Of a stretch of DNA of 64,000 bases, positions 31,650-40,595 are shown piece after piece (within the stretch, counting starts at the first letter, position 1; every line of letters starts with the position of its first letter). A model generated the notes under the pieces. The model had not been told where the DNA came from, did no database searches, and worked only from the letters and a program-made list of their open reading frames with translations. Origin of the DNA: Pseudomonas wadenswilerensis (GTDB taxonomy: Bacteria > Pseudomonadota > Gammaproteobacteria > Pseudomonadales > Pseudomonadaceae); contig NZ_UIDD01000008.1 in assembly GCF_900497695.1 (NCBI RefSeq), positions 1-64,000 of the forward strand, written 5' to 3'. The position numbers and the translations under genes are program-made.

Positions 31650-32596
31650 TGAGCAAACGTCTTGCCGGCCCACGCCCGTGGGCCGGCGTCTGGCGAACCG
31701 TGGGGGCGCTGCTGGCCAGCGCCCTTCTCTGTGCCTGCCAATCCCCCTATCAAGCGCTGCAACAACTGGCTGAACAGCACGGTCGACACCTGGAGGTTGT
31801 GCCGGGGCAGCCGTTCCCGCTCGCCATGCTGGCACCACCTGACCAGCGTGCAACCGAGCGTCTGCGGGTGTACCTGGAAGGCGACGGCCATGCCTGGGCC
31901 ACGGCCAGCCAGCCGAGCCTCGACCCAAGCCCGCGCAACCTGCTGGTGGCGCGACTGGCGCTTGAGGATCCGACCCCGAATGCCTACCTCGCACGGCCTT
32001 GCCAGTTCGTCACCGCAGCAGGCTGTAGCTCTGCGCTGTGGACTGATCGACGCTTCTCCCAGGAAGTGGTCAGCAGTCTCAGCCAGGCGCTGGACCGGCT
32101 CAAGCAGCGCGTTGGCAATCGCGAGTTCGAGTTGGTGGGGTATTCAGGTGGCGCGGCGTTGGCGGTGCTGCTGGCCGGGCAACGGGACGATGTCACGCAG
32201 ATCCAGACCATCGCCGGCAATCTTGATCCAGGCTTATGGGTACAGCTCAAAGGCTTGTCGCCCCTGAACGGTTCGCTGGACCCGATGGTCTATCGGGACC
32301 GCCTGAAATCATTGCCCCAGCGCCATCTGCTGGGTGGTCGCGACGCGGTGATTCCTGGTGACATTGCAAGCAGCTTTCGTGGGGACCTTCGATCGCGTGC
32401 CTGCAATCAACTGGTGATCATCCCTGTTGCGACTCATGAGTCGGGCTGGGAGGCTGCGTGGAGCGTTTGGCGAAGCCAGGCGATCGACAGGTGCATCAAC
32501 TACAGGGCCTTGACCCGCACATCCCAACCAGCTTTTGAGCGTCCAGAAGCGGAAACTCAATCGGCGCCCGGATCTCCAGCTTGCCCGAACCTTTGA
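31649..32596 (+). CDS. Alpha/beta-hydrolase-fold lipoprotein coupled to the autotransporter
   Basis: The 315-residue protein has a lipobox near its N-terminus (LLCAC, Cys30). An alpha/beta hydrolase core follows, with a nucleophile elbow GYSGGAA (about residues 165-171), an IAGNLD segment, GGRDAVIP (acid region) and ATHESGW (histidine region), giving a plausible Ser-Asp-His triad. The ATG overlaps the autotransporter stop (TGATG), so the two are translationally coupled. The last ~30 residues overlap a minus-strand CDS at 32496 and look unlike the rest, so the native C-terminus may end near CINYRAL. The substrate is unknown. Confidence 0.75.
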   Translation: MSKRLAGPRPWAGVWRTVGALLASALLCACQSPYQALQQLAEQHGRHLEVVPGQPFPLAMLAPPDQRATERLRVYLEGDGHAWATASQPSLDPSPRNLLVARLALEDPTPNAYLARPCQFVTAAGCSSALWTDRRFSQEVVSSLSQALDRLKQRVGNREFELVGYSGGAALAVLLAGQRDDVTQIQTIAGNLDPGLWVQLKGLSPLNGSLDPMVYRDRLKSLPQRHLLGGRDAVIPGDIASSFRGDLRSRACNQLVIIPVATHESGWEAAWSVWRSQAIDRCINYRALTRTSQPAFERPEAETQSAPGSPACPNL

Positions 32597-32813
32597 TCAT
32601 CGTCACCTGAGGCGTACCGCTGCCTGACTTGAAGAGATAGGACACCGTCACCTTCTTCGCTTCGCCCGTGGCATTTACTGCCTCGGACACCTCCCGAACA
32701 GCCTGCTGAAAACGCTTCGTCTGCAGTTCATTGAGCGGTTGCTCTTGTTTGCGCAAACGCTTCATCGCCTTCCAGGCATTATCGCCACAGTACCCTGTCG
32801 ACTCCAGATACAC
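32496..32813 (-). CDS. Hypothetical small protein
   Basis: This 105-residue frame is moderately charged, with no motif I recognise. It overlaps the 3' end of the hydrolase by about 100 bp in antisense, so one of the two ends is probably not native. It may mark the left edge of the island that runs to tRNA-Gly. It could be a fragment of a larger lost gene. Confidence 0.4.
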   Translation of the reverse strand: MYLESTGYCGDNAWKAMKRLRKQEQPLNELQTKRFQQAVREVSEAVNATGEAKKVTVSYLFKSGSGTPQVTMIKGSGKLEIRAPIEFPLLDAQKLVGMCGSRPCS

Positions 32814-32848
32814 CGCGCTCAGCCATCCGCCGCGATAAAACCATTTCT

Positions 32849-32875
32849 TCTCTCGGCGACGTAGTGCCCGAGAGA
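32849..32875. other. Perfect inverted repeat in AT-rich gap
   Basis: TCTCTCGG and CCGAGAGA form an 8-bp stem around an 11-base loop. It lies in the 200-bp AT-rich gap 32814-33017, which otherwise shows no gene. It is not followed by a T-run. Confidence 0.4.
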
Positions 32876-33017
32876 GATTGGAATTTTAATGGCGATTTTA
32901 TATTTCGTAATGATCTAGAAAACTAGTATTTCTGACAGCGGCCAGTAAGTTCTGGATGAGTTCACTGTGAACTGTACTGATACACGGGAACATTCATTAA
33001 CCTGCAAAGGTGACAAG

Positions 33018-33374
33018 ATGCTGACTATTACGATAAAAGGGCTGCCACCCTACATTGACTGGAATGTTACAGAAAAATTAGTGCAGAGCATTGCGGGCTG
33101 GAAATACGGCATTTATTCCAGGAAGACGGATCTGGACGAGGCGGAGTATAAAGTACAATGCGAGAACAGATTGAAGCAAGTACCTACGATGGCGGCGGAT
33201 ATCCGCAAGGCAATCTGCGATTGGCTGGAGAAAGAACGCCAGTATGGGGACGAGGGATTCGATACTATCGTGGTCACCGTCACTGAGGTGAACGACCCGG
33301 CGCAAGCGGGGTCAACGACTCCAGAGATTATAAAGGCGAACGCAACTCCCACGAACGTGAATACGAATCAGTAG
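33018..33374 (+). CDS. Hypothetical small acidic protein
   Basis: This 118-residue product begins MLTITIKGLPPYIDWN. The start at 33018 is chosen for AAAGGTGA just upstream; the frame is open from 32967. The sequence has mixed alpha/beta character, a repeat-free body (WKYGIYSRKTDLDEAEYKV) and a disordered Thr/Asn-rich tail. I do not recognise the family. The gene is less GC-rich than the flanking chromosome, which fits an acquired segment. Confidence 0.55.
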   Translation: MLTITIKGLPPYIDWNVTEKLVQSIAGWKYGIYSRKTDLDEAEYKVQCENRLKQVPTMAADIRKAICDWLEKERQYGDEGFDTIVVTVTEVNDPAQAGSTTPEIIKANATPTNVNTNQ

Positions 33375-33715
33375 GAGGGAAGCGTGCCGTGCCTGGTGCC
33401 AAGTATTCGGCTCACCATCTCGCGCAGCCGTAACCAATCCCGCAACTCGCGTGTCGCACGGAGCGCCTGACTTTACCCAGGCGGCCCACCGTGCGCGATA
33501 TTCCGCCATGCGACACTTCCCTCTGGCGAGATCTGGGTGTCGCGCGCTCTCGTAAAGCCGGCGGAGTTTCAGGGCATGCTGGGTGAATGCGCGCGGTGCC
33601 ACGGCGGCGCACCCCTCAGCCGTAAAAACAAACCCCATCCAGTCAAAGCCTTTCTCGACCTTGCCGATGAAGGTTTTGTCGGGGTGCTCGATTCCATAAA
33701 AATCAATGGTTGTCC
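33312..33715 (-). pseudogene. Reverse transcriptase C-terminal remnant
   Basis: Reading the minus strand from 33715 gives IEHPDKTFIGKVEKGFDWMGFVFTAEG, which matches the HPDKTFIG...GFDFLGY segment next to the catalytic domain of a bacterial RT family (group II/retroelement-like). A C-terminal helical part follows (FTQHALKLRRLYESAR...YRARWAAWVKSG). The upstream part is cut off by an in-frame TGA at 33716-33718. The fingers/palm motifs, including the YADD box, are absent from the window. It is a degraded fragment; its last residues run into antisense of the 33018 gene. The surrounding 33375-33835 stretch holds nothing else I can support. Confidence 0.6.
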
Positions 33716-33835
33716 ATCAACGTCCATCGCGATCCGCGCGCGGTACAGAATGGAGCTGCTGGTGCAGGAGCTTCCAGCTGCTGGATAATGGCTGCCGACC
33801 TCCGCTTTCTGTGCTGCTAGCGCCGCCCGGCGAAC

Positions 33836-34744
33836 TCAATCCCGACGAATCACCACCACCGCATCCAACATGACAACAACCGCTCTGCCGTGAGTGGCGC
33901 TACAGCTCATGCTGTACACCCGTCCTTCAAGCGACACGGACATCAGCGTGGCACTGAACAGCAACTGCTCTGAGGCCGCCACCAGGCGTAATGCGCGCAT
34001 CTCGGCATGCATCACCGTGTATTCCACGGAACGTTGGAACTCATGGGCCAACAACTGCGACATCACTTCGCATAGCCCGGACAGGACGACTGACACAGGC
34101 CACATCGGGTGGTCCGGAAAATGGCCGGCACAACGTTCTGCCGAGTAATCCACGCTGCAAGCAGTGATCGCATGACGCTTGAGCGAAAGCACGAGCAATG
34201 GAAACATTCGCCGGTATGGCGAACGCGTTGCTGGAGAACAACCGGCATTGCCATGGTCGGCAAATGCGAGATCGAAGACTTGCGCAGGTAAAGCTTGGTA
34301 GCTGACGGTGAGATCGGCACTGACCCCACCCGCCGTGAGCAGTTCGGCGTTTGCCTCTACGCGCTTACCGGAGCGTGCTGACACCCGTGCACGTGCAGCA
34401 AACAGCATGGCTCGATCTGTATTCAGCCCAGCCCTGTGCATCGTCCAGATCGCATGATCAGCCAAATAATGGATACGCTCATCCGGATGTTGGACCAGGG
34501 CTGCCGCGCAAGCGCCGAGCGTGGACAGGTGACGAATGCATTCGGACAGGGTTAGAGGTCCCGCCTCAGCACCGAGGGGCTGCTCAGGTTTGAAATTTCC
34601 CCAGATGTCCCAATCAGCGTCTGCCGTCTGGTAGAGGGTGTCGAATGCAAAATAGGGACGCTGGACCGCCATCCTCTCGACCATAGAGTCAACACCGACA
34701 GTCACTCGATCCTTTGTGCTGGCGGGCAAAGCAATCAAGTCCAT
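33836..34744 (-). CDS. Hotdog-fold-like hypothetical protein
   Basis: The 302-residue protein contains GHFPDHPMWPVSVVLSGLCE (about residues 207-226), resembling the GHFPxxPxxPG signature of FabZ/FabA-type hotdog dehydratases. The N-terminal half (FKPEQPLGAEAGPLTLSECIRHLSTLGACAAAL) resembles a second hotdog helix, so a double-hotdog architecture is plausible. The usual glycine after the second proline is replaced (PVSV). No fatty-acid or polyketide genes are adjacent, so the function and pathway are unknown. It lies alone in the tRNA-Gly island. Confidence 0.6.
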   Translation of the reverse strand: MDLIALPASTKDRVTVGVDSMVERMAVQRPYFAFDTLYQTADADWDIWGNFKPEQPLGAEAGPLTLSECIRHLSTLGACAAALVQHPDERIHYLADHAIWTMHRAGLNTDRAMLFAARARVSARSGKRVEANAELLTAGGVSADLTVSYQALPAQVFDLAFADHGNAGCSPATRSPYRRMFPLLVLSLKRHAITACSVDYSAERCAGHFPDHPMWPVSVVLSGLCEVMSQLLAHEFQRSVEYTVMHAEMRALRLVAASEQLLFSATLMSVSLEGRVYSMSCSATHGRAVVVMLDAVVVIRRD

Positions 34745-35454
34745 CGAGTCTCATCTCCAAGTGTCCAGCTCTGGAACCACCCTGAACTGTCGTGACACCC
34801 GGAACGATACGGCGCTCAACGATTTGCCGATACTGACAAAAATGACAGTCGCCTAACCCTGCGGGTACGGCTCAATCCGCGCGCGGCGCATGACGAGGCT
34901 TGTTCTGTTCCTGCCTAGCTTCGGTCCCTGCTGATGCCGAGTGCCCGCCCCGGCGCGTCCTGCAACGCACGCTGGAGCAAATCCTCGCCCCCCCTTCCGG
35001 GGAGGCTTGACCAGCGTCGCTTTCAGCTCGATGTCCAACAGGCTCGGGCTATTGAGCAGTTGCTTAATCACTCTGCCAAGGACATCCCGGGAATCGCTGA
35101 ATTGGTTGATCGACCGCTGCCTTGGCCCGACTGGATTTTCAGGTTACCAAGCACCTAATTCGCAAGAAAATATGTCCAGGCGACCGGCCAGCCTTGCCAG
35201 TGTCATGTCGTTGAGTGACGCGCCAGAGCCTTGGCTGAAAGCATTAAGCAAAGCCACGATGTCCCACGCCCTCGCCCCTTCAGATTTCACCCCGTCGCAC
35301 CTCTTACCCTGTTGGCAGCCAAAAGACACGCGCAGGAAGCGAACAAGATCGGTGAAATCGTGAAGGACATTCAGAGAAAGATGGACCGTATCGCGGTAGA
35401 TACGGATGGTCAGATCATCAGCAGGCATTAACCGCCGCTTGCGCCTGGCAAAGG
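34745..35454. other. Island stretch without a supported gene
   Basis: Several short frames exist on both strands: a minus-strand run near 34853-35071 with IKQLLNSPSLLDIELKATL, a plus-strand run at 34934-35158, and a minus-strand run at 35144-35506. None has a convincing ribosome site and a family I recognise. The segment may hold eroded genes. Confidence 0.4.
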
Positions 35455-35706
35455 CTACAAACAGGAAAGCCCCCAATAATCTTCGTCCAATTCTGTCGCT
35501 TCGCAAGAATGCGGCGCTATTGTTTGAACGTCAGAGAACTGGAGTACCCAATCTACGCCAGGCTTGGGACGATGGATCCTGATCGTCTTGTGCTTCCAGT
35601 CGATCGACTTGAGCAGCCCTTCCACCGTTTCGCCGACCTCAAGCTCAATTTGGATGCGCTCACGAGTGCGATACAGATTCAGGCGAGCCAAGTTCAAATT
35701 GTTCAT
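35455..35706 (-). CDS. Hypothetical 83-residue protein
   Basis: A good ribosome site (GAGGTGA, seven bases upstream) precedes the ATG. The product has a basic N-terminal half and an acidic end (ELDEDYWGLSCL), with no known motif. A single-gene unit is likely. Function is unknown. Confidence 0.5.
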   Translation of the reverse strand: MNNLNLARLNLYRTRERIQIELEVGETVEGLLKSIDWKHKTIRIHRPKPGVDWVLQFSDVQTIAPHSCEATELDEDYWGLSCL

Positions 35707-35821
35707 GCGCTACTCACCTCATCGCTCAAAAGTTCAGAACCAGACAGCGCACCAGTAAACGCTATCTGCCTGATGATATGTTCATGAGCCAACGCCATTG
35801 GACGTTGCTATCCGCCCGTAC

Positions 35822-36253
35822 CTACTCCTGATAGTCAAGACAGCGGCATACCCGCCTAGCAGCCTGCAGAGCATTTAACAGAATCACCCTTACGCCACCT
35901 TCATCCATCTCCTGCAAAGGAAATCCAAATTGCTTCAGTTCCTCCAGCACCCCGTCAAATGAAGGAACGCCAGAACGGTTCTGGCTGAGACGTTCGTATA
36001 AGCCTCTGATTTCATCGTCGCCCATTGATGCCCCCAATGTAACAAACGTCCAACCCGTTAACCCGCAGCCATACCTGCTCACATTTTCCGATCCAACGAC
36101 ATTGGCATAGACACTACTTACGCGAAGCAGCAGCTGTCTACTGACAAAATTGATAGTTCTCTGTCGGCATGAAAGCGTGAGTCGCGCTGCCTGCAACAGG
36201 TGCAGTTGCTGATAGTACAGACCTGGTTCTGCCCCCTTGGCGAACCAGTGCAT
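35822..36253 (-). CDS. Hypothetical protein, start uncertain
   Basis: The frame is 143 residues, but the C-terminal 67 from MGDDEIRGLYERL look most protein-like (GVLEELKQFGFPLQEMDEGGVRVILLNALQAARRV). The true start may therefore be near 36025. I see no recognised domain. It sits between AT-rich intergenic stretches in the island; the 230 bp before the NTPDase gene shows no gene. Confidence 0.4.
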   Translation of the reverse strand: MHWFAKGAEPGLYYQQLHLLQAARLTLSCRQRTINFVSRQLLLRVSSVYANVVGSENVSRYGCGLTGWTFVTLGASMGDDEIRGLYERLSQNRSGVPSFDGVLEELKQFGFPLQEMDEGGVRVILLNALQAARRVCRCLDYQE

Positions 36254-36490
36254 TCAGTTGTTCAGAGCGAACCCGTCGTGTATTTCACCAAAAACAGGGG
36301 AGACTCCCATGCTGAATACATGACCCTATCACCACACAACACATCATCGATACCTATCATTTTTGCCAGTAGCTTTGCCGACACTATAGATCAACAATGC
36401 AAAGGCCCATCCCAATGCTGGCGTCACCTCAGGCTGTCAGTAACGCTTAGCATAGAGAGTAATTATTACAACCACCTCTGAAGCCATGAA

Positions 36491-37696
36491 TTGTATTTTT
36501 TCACTCCCACTATCCATGGAGCACTTGCCTTGTCTTTACCCTACCGCGTTAGCACCCTGAAAAACATTATTCTAGCACTGTGCGTTTTCGGCACGATGGT
36601 AGAAAACATTAACGCAGAAGCGCGTTCAGAGACATGGCAAATTGTCGTTGACGCCGGAAGTAGCAAGACCCGCGGAATTCTTTATAAATTATCCTCCGAT
36701 ACGATTACCCCCATTGTGGAAAACAGCACCAAAAACCCATTGGCCAGCCATGTGAATTTTCCTGAAAATGCAGACACCCAGCTCATAAGCCCTTTGCTTG
36801 ACGCATTGATTAAGCTCGCCGATGACAAAGGATATACCCTGGAAAAAAACAATGTCCTCGTGAGCGTTCTCGGAACAGCAGGCATGCGCGAGTTGTCTCC
36901 ATCTCAGCAACTATCTATTTATCAGTCTGTCAACGAGGCAATCCATGGCAAGGGATTAATGACAGGTCAGGTGCGTACGATTGAAGGATGGGAAGAAGGG
37001 GCATTCGCTTGGGTACACCTTAATTACTTAATAGGACTTACAGGGTCTGACAAGACCCTAGGGATAATTGAGATGGGCGGAGCCTCAAGCCAGATTACTT
37101 TTGCCAGCAACGATCCGCAGACTGACACCACCCATACTGTACAGTGGAATAAACAAACCTATCATATTGTGAGTGAAAGCCTGCTTGGCCTGGGTGCTAA
37201 TGAGGCCAGACTTGCTATGGACAGGGTACAACAGCAAGATCAGAGTTGCTACCCCGAGGGCTTATCCACGCCAGGCTCATTTAACTTCACCGCGTGCGAC
37301 AGTACTTATGACAAAGCCATTGCGACTAATGGCAAATCTGAAATCCAGAAGCTCGAACACATTGTCAACTCAAACGACTTCAGTCACACCCACTTCATCG
37401 GCTTGAGCGCACTTTACTACACACTCAACTTTTTCAACAATGACACACCAACCCGACAGACATTAAAACATGGAATTACGCACAGCTGCGAGAGTTACAA
37501 ATACATTGAAGACGCCATCAAGAATGACAGTTCAAAAGACAAATACCAGCCAGAAAACAAATGTGCAAACGGGGTATTTGCTTATAACATCCTCTACGAC
37601 CACCTAAACTTGAAAGATGGACAAATTACAGCGCTAAAGAAAATTGAAAACATGGACATCCGGTGGACCGAGGGCTACTTGTTAATTAACAAGTAA
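36491..37696 (+). CDS. GDA1/CD39-family NTPDase (apyrase), exported
   Basis: The 401-residue frame carries the apyrase conserved regions in order: ACR1 DAGSSKTR (54-61), ACR2 LGTAGMR (127-133), ACR3 GWEEGAFAWVHLN (166-178), ACR4 EMGGASSQ (194-201, with Glu for the usual Asp) and ACR5 WTEGYLL (392-398). These enzymes hydrolyse nucleoside tri- and diphosphates and are typical of eukaryotes, with rare bacterial members such as Legionella Lpg1905. A hydrophobic segment NIILALCVFGTM (about 25-36) suggests a signal peptide with cleavage near NINA-EA, and four cysteines in the mature part could form disulfides. The start is uncertain (TTG 36491 or a later TTG near 36530). The gene is clearly lower in GC than the chromosome around it and lies beside tRNA-Gly, signs of transfer. 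Confidence 0.85.
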   Translation: MYFFTPTIHGALALSLPYRVSTLKNIILALCVFGTMVENINAEARSETWQIVVDAGSSKTRGILYKLSSDTITPIVENSTKNPLASHVNFPENADTQLISPLLDALIKLADDKGYTLEKNNVLVSVLGTAGMRELSPSQQLSIYQSVNEAIHGKGLMTGQVRTIEGWEEGAFAWVHLNYLIGLTGSDKTLGIIEMGGASSQITFASNDPQTDTTHTVQWNKQTYHIVSESLLGLGANEARLAMDRVQQQDQSCYPEGLSTPGSFNFTACDSTYDKAIATNGKSEIQKLEHIVNSNDFSHTHFIGLSALYYTLNFFNNDTPTRQTLKHGITHSCESYKYIEDAIKNDSSKDKYQPENKCANGVFAYNILYDHLNLKDGQITALKKIENMDIRWTEGYLLINK

Positions 37697-37932
37697 ACCT
37701 ACCAGCATGGCCGTTCGCCTCTGGATGCCGAGCGGAGTAAGCCAACGTGTTTCAGCGTGCCCGGCGTCAGTTCACACGATCATTACCGTACGCCTGCAGT
37801 ACGCATGGGGCGACAACCAACGGGGTGTCACTGAGCCGTGGCGTCCCGAAGGGGCGACGTAACCGTGGCCAGCAATGAGTACCCATGCCAGGGAAATGCA
37901 ACTGAAACAACGAGACTTGAACGTACTGGCCT

Positions 37933-37953
37933 GCACTGGATGTCAGTGCTTTT
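37933..37953 (+). terminator. Rho-independent terminator
   Basis: GCACTG-GATGT-CAGTGC followed by TTTT, about 240 bp after the NTPDase stop. The intervening 37697-37932 stretch shows no gene I can support. Confidence 0.6.
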
Positions 37954-37964
37954 GCGCAGAAACG

Positions 37965-37990
37965 AAAAAAGGCCCCTAAGGGCCTTTTTT
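37965..37990. terminator. Bidirectional Rho-independent terminator
   Basis: The stretch AAAAAAGGCCC-CTAA-GGGCCTTTTTT is a fully symmetrical hairpin with A- and T-runs on both sides. It can end transcripts from the island side and from the tRNA-Gly/pgsA side. Confidence 0.9.
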
Positions 37991-38031
37991 CTATCACTAC
38001 AGCACTCTGCTGAATGCTGAAGCGCCATATT

Positions 38032-38107
<76 letters not shown>

Positions 38108-38170
38108 GTCGTGATGGGGGCTATTGTAACGATTCAATAAATCTCGTCAAGCCCTTGATTCAAAAAAGCT

Positions 38171-38731
38171 TTATTTCTGCTCCGAGCCTTCGCGCAGGTG
38201 CGGCCAGGCGGCGCGCAGGTAGTGCACCATCGACCACAGGGTCAGGCCGGCCGAGATCATCAGCAAGGCGTAGCCCAAAATCACCCAGAACGTCAGCACC
38301 GGCGGGTTGGCCAGCAAAATCACCAGGGCGAGCATCTGCGCCGCGGTCTTCCACTTGCCCAGGTTCGACACCGCGACGTGCGCCCTCGCCCCCAGCTCGG
38401 CCATCCACTCGCGCAGGGCCGAGACCACGATCTCGCGGCCGATGATCACCGCCGCCGGCAGGGTCAGCCAGAAGTTGGCGTGCACTTGCACCAGCAATAC
38501 CAGGGCCACGGCGACCATCAGCTTGTCGGCTACCGGGTCGAGGAAGGCGCCGAACGGCGTGCTCTGCTGCAGGCGACGGGCCAGGTAACCGTCCAGCCAG
38601 TCAGTGGCCGCGGCGATGGCGAAGACACTGCTCGCTGCGATATAGCTCCAGTGATACGGAACATAGAACAGCAAAATGAAGATCGGAATGAGCAGGACGC
38701 GAAGAACGGTAAGCAGATTTGGAATATTCAT
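38171..38731 (-). CDS. pgsA: PgsA, CDP-diacylglycerol-glycerol-3-phosphate phosphatidyltransferase
   Basis: PgsA makes phosphatidylglycerol phosphate in the inner membrane. The 186-residue protein begins [16 protein letters not shown] and has the CDP-alcohol transferase motif within [29 protein letters not shown] (D-G-x2-A-R-x8-G-x3-D-x3-D), plus several membrane spans. ATG 38731 fits the family start. It follows uvrC on the same strand. Confidence 0.96.
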   Translation of the reverse strand: MNIPNLLTVLRVLLIPIFILLFYVPYHWSYIAASSVFAIAAATDWLDGYLARRLQQSTPFGAFLDPVADKLMVAVALVLLVQVHANFWLTLPAAVIIGREIVVSALREWMAELGARAHVAVSNLGKWKTAAQMLALVILLANPPVLTFWVILGYALLMISAGLTLWSMVHYLRAAWPHLREGSEQK

Positions 38732-38763
38732 CGGCACAACTGGCTGCAAAGTGAGCAGGCATT

Positions 38764-40587
38764 CTACTCGCTATGCAGGTTGGCATAAATCGACTCGGCA
38801 AGCTTTTTACTGATTCCCGGTGCTTTGGCGATTTCTTCGATGCTCGCGCGGGTCAGTTCCTGCAGGCCACCGAAGTGCTTGAGCAGGTCGCGGCGGCGTT
38901 TCGGGCCGACGCCGGCGACGCCTTCGAGGGTCGAGGTGCGGCGCGTCTTGCCACGGCGGGCACGGTGACCGGTGATGGCAAAGCGGTGGGCTTCGTCGCG
39001 GATCTGCTGGATCAGGTGCAGCGCCGGTGAGTCGCCCTTGAGCGTGAACTCGTGGGCCACGTCATTCAGGTACAGGGTTTCGAATCCGGCCTTGCGCGTG
39101 GTGCCCTTGGCCACCCCGAGCAGGATCAGGTCGGGCACCGCCAGTTCCTGCAGCACCTCACGGGCCATGTTCAGCTGGCCCTTGCCGCCGTCCACCAGCA
39201 GCACGTCGGGCAGCTTGCCCTCGCCGTCCTTGAGCCGGCCAAAGCGCCGGGTCAGGGCCTGGTGCATGGCCGCGTAGTCGTCGCCCGGGGTCACGCCTTC
39301 GATGTTGTAGCGCCGGTAGTCGGACTTGAGCGGCCCTTCCGGGCCGAACACCACGCACGAGGCCACGGTGGCTTCGCCGCTGGAATGGCTGATGTCGTAG
39401 CATTCCAGGCGTTGCGGGGTTTCATCCAGGGCCAGGACCTGGGCCAGGGCCTCGAAGCGTGAAGCCATGTGCTGACGGTTGGCCAGGCGTGCGCTCAGCG
39501 CCTGCTCGGCGTTGGTCACCGCCAGTTGCTGCCAGCGCGCACGGGTGCCGCGCACTCGGTGGCTGATGGTCAGGTCACGGCCGCGCAGGGTTTCGATGGC
39601 AGCGCTGATCGCGGCGAAATCCTCGTGCACCACGTTGACGATCAGTTCGCCCGGCAGCTCGCGCTCGGCATTGCCCACGTAGTACTGCGAGAGGAACGCG
39701 GCCATGACCTCGGCCACCTCCTCCTCGATGCCCACTTGCGGGAAGAAGTTCTTGCTGCCCAGCACCCGCCCGCCACGCACGCTGATCAGGTGCACACAGG
39801 CGCCACCGGGATTGACGAAGGCTGCGACCACGTCGACATCGCCGCTGCCGCCTTCCATGCTCTGCTGGTCCTGGACCCGGCGCAGCAAGGCGATCTGGTC
39901 GCGCAGCTCGGCAGCCTTCTCGAACTCCAGGGACATGGCCGCCTGCTCCATCTCGGCGTTCAGCTCGTTGGTCAGCTGGTGGCTGCGGCCTTCGAGGAAC
40001 ATCACTGAGTGGCGCACATCGACTGCGTATTCCTCCGGCTCGACCAGGCCGACACAGGGCGCCTTGCAACGCTTGATCTGGTATTGCAGGCACGGCCGGG
40101 TACGGTTGCTGTAATAGCTGTCTTCGCACTGGCGGACGAAGAAGGTCTTCTGCAGCAGGCTCAGGCTCTCGCGGATCGCTCCGGCACTGGGGTACGGCCC
40201 GAAATACTTGCCCTTCTGTTTCTTGGCCCCACGATGGATGCCCAGACGCGGGTAGTCGCCATCGGAGAGAAACACATAGGGGTAGGATTTGTCGTCGCGC
40301 AACAGGATGTTGTACGGCGGGCGCCATTCCTTGATCAGGGTCTGCTCGAGCAGCAGCGCCTCGGTCTCGTTGGCGGTGATGGTGGTCTCGACCTGGACGA
40401 TGCGCGCCACCAGGGCAGCCGTCTTCGGCGCCAGGCCAGTCTTGCGAAAATAGCTGGCGAGGCGCTTCTTGAGGTTCTTGGCCTTGCCCACATACAGCAG
40501 CCGGGCCTCACCGTCGAACATCCGGTAGACGCCCGGGCGACCGCTGCAGGTCGCCAGGAATGCGCTTGAATCGAACACAGGTGTCAT
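38764..40587 (-). CDS. uvrC: UvrC, excinuclease ABC subunit C
   Basis: UvrC makes both incisions in nucleotide excision repair. The 607-residue protein has an N-terminal GIY-YIG nuclease ([29 protein letters not shown]), a UVR motif near residues 200-235, the RNase H-like C-terminal nuclease ([31 protein letters not shown]) and a tandem HhH end ([16 protein letters not shown]). It is the middle gene of the conserved gacA-uvrC-pgsA set. Confidence 0.97.
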   Translation of the reverse strand: MTPVFDSSAFLATCSGRPGVYRMFDGEARLLYVGKAKNLKKRLASYFRKTGLAPKTAALVARIVQVETTITANETEALLLEQTLIKEWRPPYNILLRDDKSYPYVFLSDGDYPRLGIHRGAKKQKGKYFGPYPSAGAIRESLSLLQKTFFVRQCEDSYYSNRTRPCLQYQIKRCKAPCVGLVEPEEYAVDVRHSVMFLEGRSHQLTNELNAEMEQAAMSLEFEKAAELRDQIALLRRVQDQQSMEGGSGDVDVVAAFVNPGGACVHLISVRGGRVLGSKNFFPQVGIEEEVAEVMAAFLSQYYVGNAERELPGELIVNVVHEDFAAISAAIETLRGRDLTISHRVRGTRARWQQLAVTNAEQALSARLANRQHMASRFEALAQVLALDETPQRLECYDISHSSGEATVASCVVFGPEGPLKSDYRRYNIEGVTPGDDYAAMHQALTRRFGRLKDGEGKLPDVLLVDGGKGQLNMAREVLQELAVPDLILLGVAKGTTRKAGFETLYLNDVAHEFTLKGDSPALHLIQQIRDEAHRFAITGHRARRGKTRRTSTLEGVAGVGPKRRRDLLKHFGGLQELTRASIEEIAKAPGISKKLAESIYANLHSE

Positions 40588-40595
40588 GAGTGCGC

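Noticed and set aside
29019..31994. 991-residue minus-strand frame opposite the autotransporter
   Set aside because: Open only because the GC-rich coding strand rarely gives antisense stops; no homology I recognise, and the forward gene is certain.
34934..35363. Plus-strand frames of 74-140 residues in the island
   Set aside because: No ribosome site, no recognised family, and overlapping frames on both strands look equally good; left as unassigned sequence.
37697..37932. Possible integrase or short gene between NTPDase and tRNA-Gly
   Set aside because: No frame on either strand has recognisable integrase residues or a plausible start; only terminators are convincing.
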